A DNA stretch of 64,000 nucleotides from Deinococcus soli (ex Cha et al. 2016). Lineage in GTDB: Bacteria; Deinococcota; Deinococci; Deinococcales; Deinococcaceae. Below are positions 9,053 through 18,153 of this stretch, in pieces. The notes under the pieces are model-generated. The model did not search any database, was not told the DNA's origin, and saw only the letters and a list, made by a program, of their open reading frames with translations. Location of the stretch: NCBI RefSeq assembly GCF_001007995.1, contig NZ_CP011389.1:1488001-1552000 (forward strand), in the 5' to 3' direction. The position numbers and the translations under genes are program-made. Numbering within the stretch: the stretch's first letter is position 1; the number at the start of each line of letters is the position of its first letter.

Positions 9053-10416
9053 CCCGCCTGAAACGTGATCCGGCCGCGCAGCTGTCCCTGGAAGGGGCTC
9101 AGACTTTCCTGCTGGGACTGGCCCGCGCGCGGGGACTGGAGCTGGAGGTCTTCGCGCAGCGCGAGCAGAACACCAGCGTCAGCGCCCTGAAGGGTGAGGT
9201 GACGCAGTTCCAGCTGTCCACGCAGCAGGGCGTGGCGCTGCGCGTGCTGCGGGGTGGCGCGTGGGGTGAGAGCTTCACGGAGAACCTGAGCGAGGCGGCC
9301 CTGGAGCGCGCCCTGGACCGCGCCTCTGAGAACGCCGAGCTCACGGTCCCTGAATCGGGCGCGGCGCTGGTGAACTGGCCGCCCGCCCCCGCGCTGGACC
9401 TGAGCGGCGAGGGCCTGAGTGGCGTGACGGTCGCGCAGAAGGTCGCGGCGGCCCTGGAGCTGGACCGCGTGGCAGCCGGGGCCGACCCGCGTGTGATCAG
9501 CGTGCCGTACGGCGGGTACTCGGACAGCGTGCGCGACTGGCAGGTGGCGAACACGGGCGGGCTGGAGCGCAGCGCGCAGGCGCTGTCCGCCATCACCGAG
9601 GTCTACCCGCTGCTGTCGGAGAGCGGGCAGAGCAAGATGGACGGCGACTGGCAGTTCACGCGGGAGTTCACGCAACTCGATCCCACCCGGACGGCACTCG
9701 TGGCGGTGGAGCGCGCGGCGGCGCTGCTGGGCGCGCGGCCCGCGCCGAGCGGGGCGTTCCCGGTGTGGATCAGCGGGCGGGCCATGGCGGAACTGCTGGG
9801 CCTGTTCGCCCCGATGTTCAGTGGCCGCATGCTCGAGGAGGGCAAGAGCCCCCTGGCCGGGCGGGTGGGTGAGGTGATCGCCGCGCCGGGCGTGACCATC
9901 GTGGACGACGCGACCCTGGAGACGGGGCTGCTGGCCCGCCCGTTCGACGCGGAAGGCTGCCCCAGCGCGCCCCTGACGCTGGTGGAGGGCGGCCTGTTGC
10001 AGGCGGTGATGCACAACCAGGGCACCGCTGCCCGCGCGGGCGTGGACAGCACCGGGCACGCAAAGCGGTACGGCCTGGGCGGCCCGGTGGGCGTGGGGCA
10101 CAGCAACCTCTTCCTGCGGCCACATGCGCCCGGGGGGGCCGCGCCGCCCGCCGCGTTCAGCGGGATTCAGCTGCTGGGCGTCAGCGGCGGGCACGCGGGC
10201 GCGAACGCTGTGACCGGGGATTTCAGCCTGGAGGCCAGCGGGTTCCTCGTGCAGGACGGCGAACGGCAGCACGCGCTGGACGTGTTCACGGTCGCCGGGA
10301 ACTTCCTGGATCTGCTGCGGGACGTGCGGTGGGTGGGGGCGGACCTGCACTGGACGTCCCTGGGCACCGGCGCGCCGGACGTCCTCGTTGGCGCCCTGTC
10401 CATCGCCGGACAGTGA
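9049..10416 (+). CDS. pmbA: TldE/PmbA protease partner
   Basis: A 455-residue TldE/PmbA homologue. The start ATG at 9049 overlaps the tldD stop (ATGA). It has the same overall fold as TldD but lacks the HExxxH zinc site, as expected for the non-catalytic, substrate-tunnel subunit. Conserved parts include the N-terminal EVFAQREQNTSVSALKGEV strand and the C-terminal GVSGGHAGANAVTGDFSLEA segment. No microcin or peptide substrate gene is nearby, so the role here is likely general peptide turnover. Confidence 0.93.
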   Translation: MTRLKRDPAAQLSLEGAQTFLLGLARARGLELEVFAQREQNTSVSALKGEVTQFQLSTQQGVALRVLRGGAWGESFTENLSEAALERALDRASENAELTVPESGAALVNWPPAPALDLSGEGLSGVTVAQKVAAALELDRVAAGADPRVISVPYGGYSDSVRDWQVANTGGLERSAQALSAITEVYPLLSESGQSKMDGDWQFTREFTQLDPTRTALVAVERAAALLGARPAPSGAFPVWISGRAMAELLGLFAPMFSGRMLEEGKSPLAGRVGEVIAAPGVTIVDDATLETGLLARPFDAEGCPSAPLTLVEGGLLQAVMHNQGTAARAGVDSTGHAKRYGLGGPVGVGHSNLFLRPHAPGGAAPPAAFSGIQLLGVSGGHAGANAVTGDFSLEASGFLVQDGERQHALDVFTVAGNFLDLLRDVRWVGADLHWTSLGTGAPDVLVGALSIAGQ

Positions 10417-10422
10417 CGGGCC

Positions 10423-10461
10423 GGGGAGTGGCGCCCGTCACGGGAACGCCCGCCACTCCCC
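10423..10461. terminator. Hairpin terminator between convergent genes
   Basis: A perfect 11-bp stem (GGGGAGTGGCG at 10423-10433 with CGCCACTCCCC at 10451-10461) and a 17-nt loop lie just after the tldE stop. The right arm falls within the last codons of the convergent S51-like gene, so it can serve both strands. No long U tract is present. Confidence 0.6.
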
Positions 10462-11103
10462 TTCCGAGATGACTTCAGTCACGCCGTCCACGATCCGCAG
10501 GGCGCTCTGGTCGTCCAGGGCGTAGGCGGGCCCGCCGATCTGCGCGGCCCAGGTCTCGGCGTTCGCCATGCGGTTGTCGGGAAAATCCGGGTAGTTCAGG
10601 TGCGGGAAGATCGAGACGTCCACGAGGCCCAGCCCCCGGTCGTCGCCGTCCGCGCCCGGCCAGGACAGGAACTGCCCGCCGATGCGGGGGGTGAGGGCCA
10701 TGCTGCCCGCGCTCACGCCCACCCAGACGGTGTCCTTCAGGCCGGGGAGCAGGTCGGCCAGTCCGGTCTGCCGCAGCCAGTGGGCCAGGAAGGCCGCGTC
10801 GCCGCCGTCCACGAGGAGCACGTCTGCAGCGCGCACCCATGCCTCCCAGCGGTCGCGGGGGCGGTGCGGCAGGGCCAGCAGTTCCAGCAGGCCGACGCTG
10901 GCCCAGCCCAGGTCCACCATCGGGGCGGGGCTGCGTCCGGCCACGAAACGCCACGCGCTCCCGGGCGTGCACCAGGGGTGCCCGTGCTGCGCGGTGGGAA
11001 TGCACAGCGCATGACACTCGGTGGTGGGCCTGCCGAGCATCTCGACAAGCGCGGCGTGGATGCTGGCGTTCGTAACGCCACCGGACGTGAGCAGCAGCTT
11101 CAT
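10438..11103 (-). CDS. Peptidase S51-like / type 1 glutamine amidotransferase-like protein
   Basis: A 221-residue protein of the peptidase E/cyanophycinase fold. It starts [19 protein letters not shown] and carries the nucleophile elbow GVSAGSM (catalytic Ser) after [15 protein letters not shown]. Peptidase E cleaves Asp-X dipeptides; close relatives of unknown function are common in soil bacteria. Its ATG overlaps the upstream reductase-HhH gene by 4 bp, and it is the last gene of a five-gene minus-strand operon. The terminator hairpin at 10423-10461 covers its stop. Confidence 0.85.
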   Translation of the reverse strand: MKLLLTSGGVTNASIHAALVEMLGRPTTECHALCIPTAQHGHPWCTPGSAWRFVAGRSPAPMVDLGWASVGLLELLALPHRPRDRWEAWVRAADVLLVDGGDAAFLAHWLRQTGLADLLPGLKDTVWVGVSAGSMALTPRIGGQFLSWPGADGDDRGLGLVDVSIFPHLNYPDFPDNRMANAETWAAQIGGPAYALDDQSALRIVDGVTEVISEGEWRAFP

Positions 11104-11942
11104 GGCGCCTCCTGCGGGGCAGCGAAGGTCAGACTGTGAACGGCGAGAGCCTCCCGCAACGTCCCGAGCGCTTTTGGCCCCATGCCGTGCAGCGCGGCGA
11201 TCTCGCGTTCGGTGCGTTCCGCGAGGGCAGCCAGCGTGGTGACGCCTGCGTTCGTCAGGGCGCGGCGGGCCGGGGCGGCCACGCGCGGCAGGTCGCTCAG
11301 GACATCCTCCCTCATCGGCCCTTCCGGCAGCAGCATGGCCGTGGCCCACACGTTCAGCACGTTCCCGGAGCCGGGGAAGGTCTCCGAGCGCAGCAGGCGG
11401 AACGGCACGGGGGGGCGGCCCGTGAACAGGGGCGTGCCGCCGGGCCCGGCCAGCAGCGGGAAGGTGGTCAGGTGCAGTTCGTCCACCAGTCCGCGCGCCA
11501 GCAGGTCATTCCACAGCAGACGGCTCAGGAGGATCAGCAGCGGTCCGCCCGGCTGGCCTTTCAGGGTGCGGACGGTGTCGGGTGCGTCGGCCACGCGGAC
11601 GGCGCGGGCGTTCGGGAAGGCGGTCAGGTCGTCGGGGGTCAGGTAGTCGGACACGGTGACCACCTCGATCTGCGCGATGCGGCGCGCGAAGGCCCGGCGG
11701 ACGTCGGTGGCGGCCGGGTCAGTCAGGACGCCCTGCCAGTAGCGCAGGTTGTTCAGCGCGGACTCGTGCCCGGCCAGCAGCAGCGTGCCCGCACGCTTCA
11801 GCAGCGAGAGGGTGTAGTGATCAAACTGGTCGTCGGCGTGGTAGTCGGGGTGCTGGTACTCGAACAGCGGCGCGAGGGTGCGGGTAGCGTCCTCGTAACA
11901 GCCGTCCAGCGTGACGAAATTACAGACGATCAGTGGGCGCAT
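11100..11942 (-). CDS. DHFR-family reductase fused to a helix-hairpin-helix-like domain
   Basis: A 280-residue two-domain protein. Residues 1-205 are the RibD-C/DHFR-like fold (start [55 protein letters not shown]). Residues 220-275 ([20 protein letters not shown], then [20 protein letters not shown]) look like a helix-hairpin-helix/RNA polymerase alpha-CTD-like module of the type often appended to small proteins. The first domain parallels the protein at 4884-5417, including the identical start MRPLIV. It overlaps the downstream S51-like gene by 4 bp. The function of the fusion is unknown. Confidence 0.85.
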   Translation of the reverse strand: MRPLIVCNFVTLDGCYEDATRTLAPLFEYQHPDYHADDQFDHYTLSLLKRAGTLLLAGHESALNNLRYWQGVLTDPAATDVRRAFARRIAQIEVVTVSDYLTPDDLTAFPNARAVRVADAPDTVRTLKGQPGGPLLILLSRLLWNDLLARGLVDELHLTTFPLLAGPGGTPLFTGRPPVPFRLLRSETFPGSGNVLNVWATAMLLPEGPMREDVLSDLPRVAAPARRALTNAGVTTLAALAERTEREIAALHGMGPKALGTLREALAVHSLTFAAPQEAP

Positions 11943-11960
11943 GTGGGGGCACCTCGGGGG

Positions 11961-12371
11961 TCAGGGGCGGGCGGTGATCTGCTGAACCGTCCAGCCGTTC
12001 CCGTCCGGATCCTGAAACGACAGGAATCCCACGAAGTTCAGGTCGTCGTCGGCTGTGGCGGGACGTGGGCTGGGGCCGCCCAGCACCTGAATGTCGCCGG
12101 CGGGGACGCCGCGGGCGAGCAGTTCGGCGTGCGCGGCGCGCAGGTCGTTCACGACGAGTTGCATGCCTCGCAGGGTGCCGGGCGGCATGGGCCGCAGCGC
12201 GGAGCCCATCACCACGCTGCATCCCGAACCGGGGGGCGTGAACTGGATGACGCGCTGACCGCCACGCACGGTGTCGTGATCCACGTGAAAGCCCAGCCCG
12301 TCGGCGTAGAAGGTGCGGGCGCGGTCGAGGTCCGTGACGGGCACCACGATGACTTCCAGCGTCCAGTTCAT
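11961..12371 (-). CDS. VOC family protein (glyoxalase-like)
   Basis: A 136-residue vicinal-oxygen-chelate protein. MNWTLEVIVVPVTDLDRART opens the first beta-alpha-beta-beta-beta unit; LGFHVDHDTVRGGQRVIQFT and C-terminal FLSFQDPDGNGWTVQQI complete the fold. Members include glyoxalase I, dioxygenases and resistance proteins; nothing here decides the ligand. The ATG overlaps the stop of the next VOC gene by 4 bp. It is the third gene from the start of the minus-strand operon. Confidence 0.88.
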   Translation of the reverse strand: MNWTLEVIVVPVTDLDRARTFYADGLGFHVDHDTVRGGQRVIQFTPPGSGCSVVMGSALRPMPPGTLRGMQLVVNDLRAAHAELLARGVPAGDIQVLGGPSPRPATADDDLNFVGFLSFQDPDGNGWTVQQITARP

Positions 12372-12742
12372 GCGGGCAGGTTCACCTGCCAGGACACGCC
12401 GTGCGGGTCGTTCAGCCACGCGAAGCGGGTGCTGAAGCCGTAGTCGTCCGGGGGCATCAGGTACTGGCCGCCCGCGCCGAGCGTGCCACACACCCGGTCG
12501 AATTTCTCGCGGGAGTCGCAGTCGAGGAACAGCGACGTGGACGGCGTGAACGTGAACGCGTGTGGGACGGGCGAGTCGGTGACGCGCACGCGCTGTCCGC
12601 TCAGTTCCAGTTCGGCCAGTTGCACGCGCCCGTCGGGGGTGTCCTGGCGGTGCAGGAGGCGCGCGCCGGGCAGGGTCAGGTACAGCGCCAGGGCGGGGGC
12701 AGCCTCACCCTGGAACATCAGGAAGGGCGTGACGGCGCGCAT
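12368..12742 (-). CDS. VOC family protein (PhnB-like)
   Basis: A 124-residue protein starting MRAVTPFLMFQGEAAPALAL, typical of the PhnB/3-demethylubiquinone-9 methyltransferase-like VOC group, and ending FAWLNDPHGVSWQVNLPA. It is a small cytosolic fold that works as a dimer; the substrate is unknown. Its ATG shares one base with the stop of the upstream VOC gene (TGATG) and its stop overlaps the next ATG by 4 bp, so the genes are tightly coupled. Confidence 0.86.
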   Translation of the reverse strand: MRAVTPFLMFQGEAAPALALYLTLPGARLLHRQDTPDGRVQLAELELSGQRVRVTDSPVPHAFTFTPSTSLFLDCDSREKFDRVCGTLGAGGQYLMPPDDYGFSTRFAWLNDPHGVSWQVNLPA

Positions 12743-13146
12743 CAGGGCTGTGGGAGGACGTTCATCATCCAGTGGTGCCCGTAGCGGTCGGTGAGCTGCC
12801 CGAAGGTACCGCCCCAGAACGAGGGGCTCAGCGGGTGAGTGACTGCGCCGCCCTGCGCGAGTGCGCCAAAGACCTGCCGGGCGTGATCGGCGTCGTGGGT
12901 GGTCAGCGCCAGGGTGACGCTGTGGGTACGGCCCACGTCCTCGGTCATGTCCGAGGCGCTGAGGGTCAGGGGGCCGCTGCTGAGACTGCCGTGCAGGATG
13001 TGCCCCTGCATGTGCGCCGGGATCTGCGCGGCGACCGGGGAGTCCGCGACGGTCATGAGGTCCAGGGTGCCGCCCAGGCACGACTGGTAGAACTCCAGGG
13101 CCTCGCGGGCCTGTCCGCCAAAGCCGAGGTAGGGGTGCAGGTGCAT
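12742..13146 (-). CDS. VOC family protein (PhnB-like)
   Basis: A 134-residue PhnB-like VOC protein (MHLHPYLGFGGQAREALEFY, then SPSFWGGTFGQLTDRYGHHW). It is the first gene of the five-gene operon that runs to 10438. The ATG at 13144-13146 is preceded by a strong GGGAGGT ribosome site; an upstream in-frame extension has no protein-like features. Three VOC genes in series suggest duplication, although the second and third are not closely similar by eye. Confidence 0.88.
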   Translation of the reverse strand: MHLHPYLGFGGQAREALEFYQSCLGGTLDLMTVADSPVAAQIPAHMQGHILHGSLSSGPLTLSASDMTEDVGRTHSVTLALTTHDADHARQVFGALAQGGAVTHPLSPSFWGGTFGQLTDRYGHHWMMNVLPQP

Positions 13147-13299
13147 GGGTGACCTCCCGGCGGGAGGACATCCCGCCTGAATGTGGCGAATCTGACGATG
13201 CCGGATTAGCCTAAAACAGAACATCCTCCCGGCGCAAGTCCCGACAGTGGAACAGGAGACAGGCCAGCACCGCCTCTCCCCCGTTCCACTGATCTGCCC

Positions 13300-14367
13300 T
13301 TACTGCAGGATGCCGCGATCCACGAAGGCCGCCTTCACGGTGGCCGCCGCCCCCGCGCCGTACATGGCCTGCGCGGTGTCCACGGTGTGCTGCGCGGCCG
13401 CCGCGAACGTGGTGTCGGGCGCGAACCGGAACTGCGCGTTGATGATGATCCGGTCGGCCGTCTCGCGGCCCAGGGCGTTCCAGATGTCCCACAGGGCGCG
13501 CGACCAGATCTGCCCGTCAAAATGCACCTGCCCCTTGCGGTCCGCGTACTTCAGTTCTGTGTCGATGCGCCGCAGACAGTGCGGTTCGCTGGTGGTGTAA
13601 CTGGTGGCGTCCCAGTCCATGATGCAGCCCAGAGGCGCCAGCGTCGGCACGCCCAGGCGGCCTGCCACCGCGGACCCGACCGTCATGGCGAAGTAATCCC
13701 CGAAGCCCTCACCGATCGCACCCGCCTCGATGCTGGCACCGAACCCGGCCACCTGATCGGCATGGATGGCGTGCCCGTACTCGTGCAGGATCACCTCGCC
13801 GTCCTCGGCGTCATCCACACCGCCCTTGCCCAGGCGCAGCCAGTTGTGCTTGTCCCACAGGTAACTGTTGTCCACGCCCTGCTGGCTGACCTTCACGAGC
13901 ATCTGACTCTTCTTCACGGGCGCGAGTTCCGACCCGAAACCCAGGGTCTGCAGGTACTTCTGCGCCTCGGTCACCCAGTAGTACGCCATGACCTGCTCGA
14001 AGCCGTCCTGATCACGCGTGAAGTTGAACGGTCCCGTCCCGTACACGGGCGCGCCCGTCTCGTTGATGACTTTCGCCCAGCGGCCACTCAGGTACCCGCT
14101 GCCGTCCAGGTCGGTCAGGGTCACGCTGTGGTAGGCGGCGGCAGGCACGGCCGCGGCGCTGTCCTTGTCGTCCTGGAGGGTCTGGACGCCCGTGCTCTGG
14201 ATGGGATTGGGCATGAACACCCGGGCCTGCGCGGTCGCGCTGCCAGTGGCGGGTTTGCCCGCGCCGCCCTGCGCGCCCAGCGTGCCGCCGGCCGGGGTCT
14301 GCCCGCACGCGGCGAGCAGCGAAAGACCGAGGAGTCCCGTCAGGGCCGACCGAGTGTTGAATTTCAT
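13300..14367 (-). CDS. Secreted lipoprotein metalloprotease, M36 (fungalysin)-like
   Basis: A 355-residue protein with a lipoprotein signal: hydrophobic residues 10-20, then LLAAC with Cys21 as the lipidation site. The zinc motif HEYGHAIH (H195, E196, H199) and the downstream GEGFGDY glutamate (E220) match the gluzincin/M36 arrangement. It is shorter than typical fungalysins and lacks the long pro-region. It is probably anchored outside the cytoplasmic membrane and degrades extracellular protein. Its signal peptide end (LAACGQTPA) is nearly identical to that of the subtilase at 41462-42790. TAGACT lies 9 nt upstream of the ATG. Confidence 0.85.
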   Translation of the reverse strand: MKFNTRSALTGLLGLSLLAACGQTPAGGTLGAQGGAGKPATGSATAQARVFMPNPIQSTGVQTLQDDKDSAAAVPAAAYHSVTLTDLDGSGYLSGRWAKVINETGAPVYGTGPFNFTRDQDGFEQVMAYYWVTEAQKYLQTLGFGSELAPVKKSQMLVKVSQQGVDNSYLWDKHNWLRLGKGGVDDAEDGEVILHEYGHAIHADQVAGFGASIEAGAIGEGFGDYFAMTVGSAVAGRLGVPTLAPLGCIMDWDATSYTTSEPHCLRRIDTELKYADRKGQVHFDGQIWSRALWDIWNALGRETADRIIINAQFRFAPDTTFAAAAQHTVDTAQAMYGAGAAATVKAAFVDRGILQ

Positions 14368-14458
14368 GGTGCGGGCAGTCTACCCCACCCGCCGGGGGGG
14401 AACGGGCACCGCCCACCCTCACCCCCGGACGGGTGGGCAGAATGCAGGGTTGCCAACT

Positions 14459-14562
14459 TCACCCCCGAAACCCGCGTTGCTCTTTCCCGGCGGGGCAGCT
14501 CTGCGAGTCGCATCCGCCCGGGTCGAACGTGTTGGCACACCGTTCAACCGGAGTCCGTATCA
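14459..14562. repeat. MITE-like dispersed element, copy B
   Basis: A 104-bp non-coding element. Its reverse complement begins TGATACGGACTCCGGTTGAA, followed by a hairpin (AACGGTGT/ACACGTT) and a conserved GCGGATGCGACTCG block. It aligns with copy A (3293-3431) and copy C (43538-43622). The end supplies the TGA stop of the aldo/keto reductase gene (TCA at 14560-14562). Confidence 0.7.
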
Positions 14563-15369
14563 GTCCCAGACGGGCCGGGCGCTCTCCGGGCTGGCGATGC
14601 GGGCGGCCTCACCCACGTCCAGCGCCGCGATGCGGTCCATGTCCTCGGTGGTCAGCTGGAGGTCCTGCGCCCGGAAGTTCCCGGCGAGGTTCTCACGTTT
14701 TGTGCTGCTGGGAATCACGCTAAAGCCCTGCGCCAGCGCCCACGCGAGAGCCACCTGCGCGGGATTCGCGCCGTGCGCCCCGGCAATGTCGCGCAGCACC
14801 GGGTCGTCCATGACCTTCCCGACCGCCAGCGTCATATACGACGTGAGGTGCAGGCCCTCCCCACGCGCGAACTCGACCAGCCGGCGGTTCTGGAGGTACG
14901 GGTGGATCTCCACCTGATTCGTCGCCAGCGGCACCACACCCAGGATCTCCCGGGCCCGGCGCAGCCCCGCGACATTGAAGTTCGACACGCCGATCTCGCG
15001 CGTCAGGCCCTGCTCGCGCGCTTCGGCCAGCGCCGAGAGGTACTCCTCGGGGCGCACCTCGCCGTTCGGGACCGGCCAGTGGATCAGGGTCAGGTCCACC
15101 TGCTCCACGCGCAGTTTCTCCAGGCTGACGCGCAGGCTGTCCAGCAGCGCGTCCCGGCGGTAGTTCGCGGGCTTGATCTTCGTGGTGAGGTACACGTCCG
15201 CGCGCGGCACGCCACTCGCGGCGAGCACCTCGCCGATCTCGCCCTCGTTGTCGTAGCCCTGGGCCGTGTCGATGGCGCGGTAGCCCAGCTCCAGCGCGTC
15301 CGCGACCACCCGGCGCACCACGTCGTCTTTCAGGCGGAACGTTCCCAGTCCGAACTTCGGTACGGTCAT
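14560..15369 (-). CDS. Aldo/keto reductase
   Basis: A 269-residue (beta/alpha)8 NADPH-dependent oxidoreductase. The catalytic tetrad is visible: Asp in AIDTAQGYDNEGEIG, Tyr in the same segment, Lys in TTKIKPANYRRD and His in LIHWPVPN. The C-terminal IPSSTKRENLAGNF cofactor loop is conserved. It resembles 2,5-diketo-gluconate reductase-type enzymes, which reduce varied carbonyls including methylglyoxal; the physiological substrate is unknown. It stands alone on the minus strand, and its stop codon is within dispersed repeat copy B. Confidence 0.92.
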   Translation of the reverse strand: MTVPKFGLGTFRLKDDVVRRVVADALELGYRAIDTAQGYDNEGEIGEVLAASGVPRADVYLTTKIKPANYRRDALLDSLRVSLEKLRVEQVDLTLIHWPVPNGEVRPEEYLSALAEAREQGLTREIGVSNFNVAGLRRAREILGVVPLATNQVEIHPYLQNRRLVEFARGEGLHLTSYMTLAVGKVMDDPVLRDIAGAHGANPAQVALAWALAQGFSVIPSSTKRENLAGNFRAQDLQLTTEDMDRIAALDVGEAARIASPESARPVWD

Positions 15370-15583
15370 GGCCGCACTCTGCCACGCCCGCCCGCCGGGA
15401 CGACTTCAGCGGATCTTCAGGGACAGCAGCAGGCCTGCGGCCAGTCCCCCCAGCCACCCGCTGCCCGGCCTCCAGCACCTGACCGGCCGCGTTCACTGTG
15501 AGTTCCAGCATGTTCGTCACGTCTCCCGCTCCGCGCCGCGCAGAGGTTGCCGCGCGTCACGGCGCGGGCCTGTCCGGGCGGGA

Positions 15584-15589
15584 TAGACT
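15584..15589 (+). promoter_or_regulatory. -10 box of a leaderless promoter for pnp
   Basis: TAGACT lies exactly 7 nt before the pnp ATG at 15597, so transcription should begin at or next to the start codon. No Shine-Dalgarno sequence is present between them. Confidence 0.6.
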
Positions 15590-15596
15590 GGATTTC

Positions 15597-17768
15597 ATGA
15601 TCGGAAAGACTTACAAGACGATGCTCGGGGAGCGCGAACTGAGCATCGAGACGGGCAAGCTTGCCAAGCTGGTGAGCGGCTCCGTGACCCTGCGCTACGG
15701 CGACACGGTCGTGCTGGTGACCGCGCAGGCCCGTGAAGAGAAGAGCACCCTGGACTTCCTGCCGCTGACGGTGGAGTTCGAGGAACGTCACTACGCCGTC
15801 GGGAAGATTCCCGGCAGCTTCCACCGCCGCGAGGGCCGCCCCGGCGAGAAGGCGATCCTGTCGGCGCGCATCACCGACCGTCAGATCCGCCCGCTGTTCC
15901 CCAAGGGCTACCGCCACGAGACGCAGGTGATCATCACGGTCCTCAGCGCCGACCAGCAGAACCTGCCGGACGTGCTGGGCCCCATCGGGGCGTCGGCCGC
16001 GCTGAGCATCAGTGACATCCCCTGGAACGGGCCGACCGCGTGCGTGCGCGTGGGCCAGATCGACGGGCAGTTCGTGCTGAACCCCACCGCCGACCAGCTG
16101 GAGCGCAGCCGCATGGACCTCGTCGTGGCGGGCACCCGCGACGCCGTGATGATGGTCGAGGCCGGCGCGCAGAACGTCGCCGAGGAAGAACTGGTGGCCG
16201 CGATCGAGTTCGCGCACGCCGGGATGCAGGGCGTCCTGACGCTGATCGAGCAGATGCGCGCCGAGCTGGGCCAGGAGAAGTTCAACTTCCTGGCCGACGG
16301 CGACCTCAGCACGGACCTCGTGCCGGAACTGGCCGAGGCGGCGCGCGCCGCGGGCCTGCGCGACGCGCTGCTGACCGCGAAGAAGAAGGACCGCTCGGCG
16401 GCCATCAAGGCGCTGCGGGACCGCCTGATCCAGGCGCGCATCCCCGACGGTGAAGTCGAGGGCGCCGAAGAGCGCCTCGTGGCGCTCAAGAGTGCCTTCG
16501 GGAAGGTGGAGAAGCAGGAACTGCGCCGCCTGATCCTCGAAGACGACCTGCGCGCTGACGGCCGCAACAGCCGCACCGTGCGGCCCATCTGGATCGAGAC
16601 GCGGGCGCTGCCCCGCGCGCACGGCAGCGCGATCTTCACGCGCGGCGAGACGCAGGTGCTCGGCGTGGCGACCCTGGGCACCGAACGCGACGAGATCCTC
16701 GTGGACGACCTGACCACCGAGACCGGCGACAAGTTCCTGCTGCACTACAACTTCCCCCCCTACAGCACCGGCGAGGTCAAGCGCATGGGCGGCCAGTCCC
16801 GCCGCGAGATCGGGCACGGCAACCTCGCCAAGCGCGCCATCCGCGCCGTGCTGCCCACCTTCGAGGAGTTCCCGTACGTCATCCGCCTCGTGGGCGAGGT
16901 GCTGGAATCCAACGGATCCTCCTCCATGGCGACCGTCTGCTCCGGCACGCTGGCCCTCATGGACGCCGGGGTGCCCATCAAGGCCCCCGTGGCGGGCGTG
17001 GCGATGGGTCTGGTCATGGAAGGCGAGAAGTACCGCGTCCTGACCGACATCCTGGGTCTGGAAGACGCGCTGGGCGACATGGACTTCAAGGTGTGCGGCA
17101 CCGCCGACGGCATCACCGCCCTGCAGATGGACATCAAGGTGGGCGGCATCACCCCGCAGGTCATGCGTGAAGCCCTGGCGCAGGCCCGCGAGGGTCGCCT
17201 GCACATCCTGGGCAAGATGGCCGAGGTGCTCGCCGCGCCCCGCGCCGAACTGAGCCCCACCGCGCCCCGCATCGTGAGCCTCAAGATCAACCCCGAACTG
17301 ATCGGCAAGGTCATCGGGCCCGGCGGCAAACAGATCCGCGAACTCGAAGCCATGGGCGCCCAGGTCACCGTGGAAGAGGACGGCACCATCCGTATCTTCA
17401 GCGCGGACGGCGCCGCCGCCGAGGCCGTCAAGGCCCGCATCGAGGGCATCACCCGCGAGGCGAAAGTCGGCGAGGAATTCGACGGCACCGTCGTCAAGAC
17501 CGCCCCCTTCGGCGCGTTCGTCAACCTCTTCCCCGGCCAGGACGGCATGCTGCACATCAGCCAGATGAGCGAGGAAAGAATCAACGCCGTCGAGGACGTC
17601 CTGAACGTCGGCGACAAGCTGCGCGTAAAGATCGCCAACATCGACGACCGCGGCAAGATCGACCTGATCCGCCCCGAACTCGAAGGCAAGATCGCCCCGC
17701 GCGAACCCCGCCCCGCCCGCAGCGGCGACCGCGGGGACCGTGGCGGCCGCCCGCCCCGCCGCGACTGA
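15597..17768 (+). CDS. pnp: Polynucleotide phosphorylase (PNPase)
   Basis: A 723-residue 3'-5' exoribonuclease that phosphorolyses RNA and can add tails; it works as a trimer, and in Deinococcus PNPase is known to associate with a Y RNA and Rsr protein. Two RNase PH domains (residues 1-220 and about 300-530) flank a helical linker. They are followed by a KH domain ([17 protein letters not shown], near 565-580) and an S1 domain ([20 protein letters not shown]). The tail is Arg/Gly-rich. The start at 15597 is fixed by the family N-terminus and the leaderless promoter. A strong terminator follows. Confidence 0.97.
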   Translation: MIGKTYKTMLGERELSIETGKLAKLVSGSVTLRYGDTVVLVTAQAREEKSTLDFLPLTVEFEERHYAVGKIPGSFHRREGRPGEKAILSARITDRQIRPLFPKGYRHETQVIITVLSADQQNLPDVLGPIGASAALSISDIPWNGPTACVRVGQIDGQFVLNPTADQLERSRMDLVVAGTRDAVMMVEAGAQNVAEEELVAAIEFAHAGMQGVLTLIEQMRAELGQEKFNFLADGDLSTDLVPELAEAARAAGLRDALLTAKKKDRSAAIKALRDRLIQARIPDGEVEGAEERLVALKSAFGKVEKQELRRLILEDDLRADGRNSRTVRPIWIETRALPRAHGSAIFTRGETQVLGVATLGTERDEILVDDLTTETGDKFLLHYNFPPYSTGEVKRMGGQSRREIGHGNLAKRAIRAVLPTFEEFPYVIRLVGEVLESNGSSSMATVCSGTLALMDAGVPIKAPVAGVAMGLVMEGEKYRVLTDILGLEDALGDMDFKVCGTADGITALQMDIKVGGITPQVMREALAQAREGRLHILGKMAEVLAAPRAELSPTAPRIVSLKINPELIGKVIGPGGKQIRELEAMGAQVTVEEDGTIRIFSADGAAAEAVKARIEGITREAKVGEEFDGTVVKTAPFGAFVNLFPGQDGMLHISQMSEERINAVEDVLNVGDKLRVKIANIDDRGKIDLIRPELEGKIAPREPRPARSGDRGDRGGRPPRRD

Positions 17769-17801
17769 GGGTCAGAGTTACAGGTTGATGGTTGAAAGTT
17801 G

Positions 17802-17840
17802 AAGGAGGGGGCGTGCGGATCACTCGCACGCCCCCTCCTT
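17802..17840. terminator. Terminator of pnp
   Basis: A perfect 16-bp GC-rich stem (17802-17817 with 17825-17840) and a 7-nt loop (GATCACT). It begins with AAGG and ends CCTT, so it can work in both directions for the convergent pnp and 17870-18109 genes. A GTTGATGGTTGAAAG unit of the dispersed type lies directly upstream. Confidence 0.85.
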
Positions 17841-17869
17841 CTGCCCTTCCCACAACCCACACCCCTCCC

Positions 17870-18109
17870 CTAGCGGTTCAGCAGCCCGTACAGGCCCACG
17901 GCGGTGCCGATCAGACCGGCGAGCAGGGCGGGCAGCAGGGTCGCCAGGGGCGCGCCCAGCAGCAGCAGGGCACCCAGCAGCGCGAAGGTCAGCAGTTCCC
18001 CCGCGATGCCGGGGATGGACACGCGCGGCAGGTCGCGGGTGAGCAGCAGGACGCTGCCGAGCGCCAGGGCGGCGGCCAGCAGGGACATCAGCCAGAACAG
18101 GGCCGTCAT
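17870..18109 (-). CDS. Small membrane protein of unknown function
   Basis: A 79-residue, very hydrophobic protein with three predicted membrane helices (about residues 4-22, 38-57 and 58-76) and a short charged loop TRDLPRVS. I do not recognise a family. The -10-like TACACT at 18116-18121 ends 6 nt before the ATG, again a leaderless pattern. It lies downstream of the class A PBP gene (44-nt gap) with its own promoter. Confidence 0.7.
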   Translation of the reverse strand: MTALFWLMSLLAAALALGSVLLLTRDLPRVSIPGIAGELLTFALLGALLLLGAPLATLLPALLAGLIGTAVGLYGLLNR

Positions 18110-18153
18110 GCGCGCAGTGTAGAGCGCGGGGACGGCCCCGTTCCTGCTGGAGG

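Noticed and set aside
12742..13224. N-terminal extension of the first VOC gene (MFCFRLIRH...)
   Set aside because: The strong GGGAGGT site precedes the internal ATG 13144-13146, where the VOC fold begins.
15417..17555. A 712-codon open frame antisense to pnp
   Set aside because: A typical shadow in GC-rich DNA: Ala/His/Gln/Arg-rich, no motif, and exactly opposite a certain gene.
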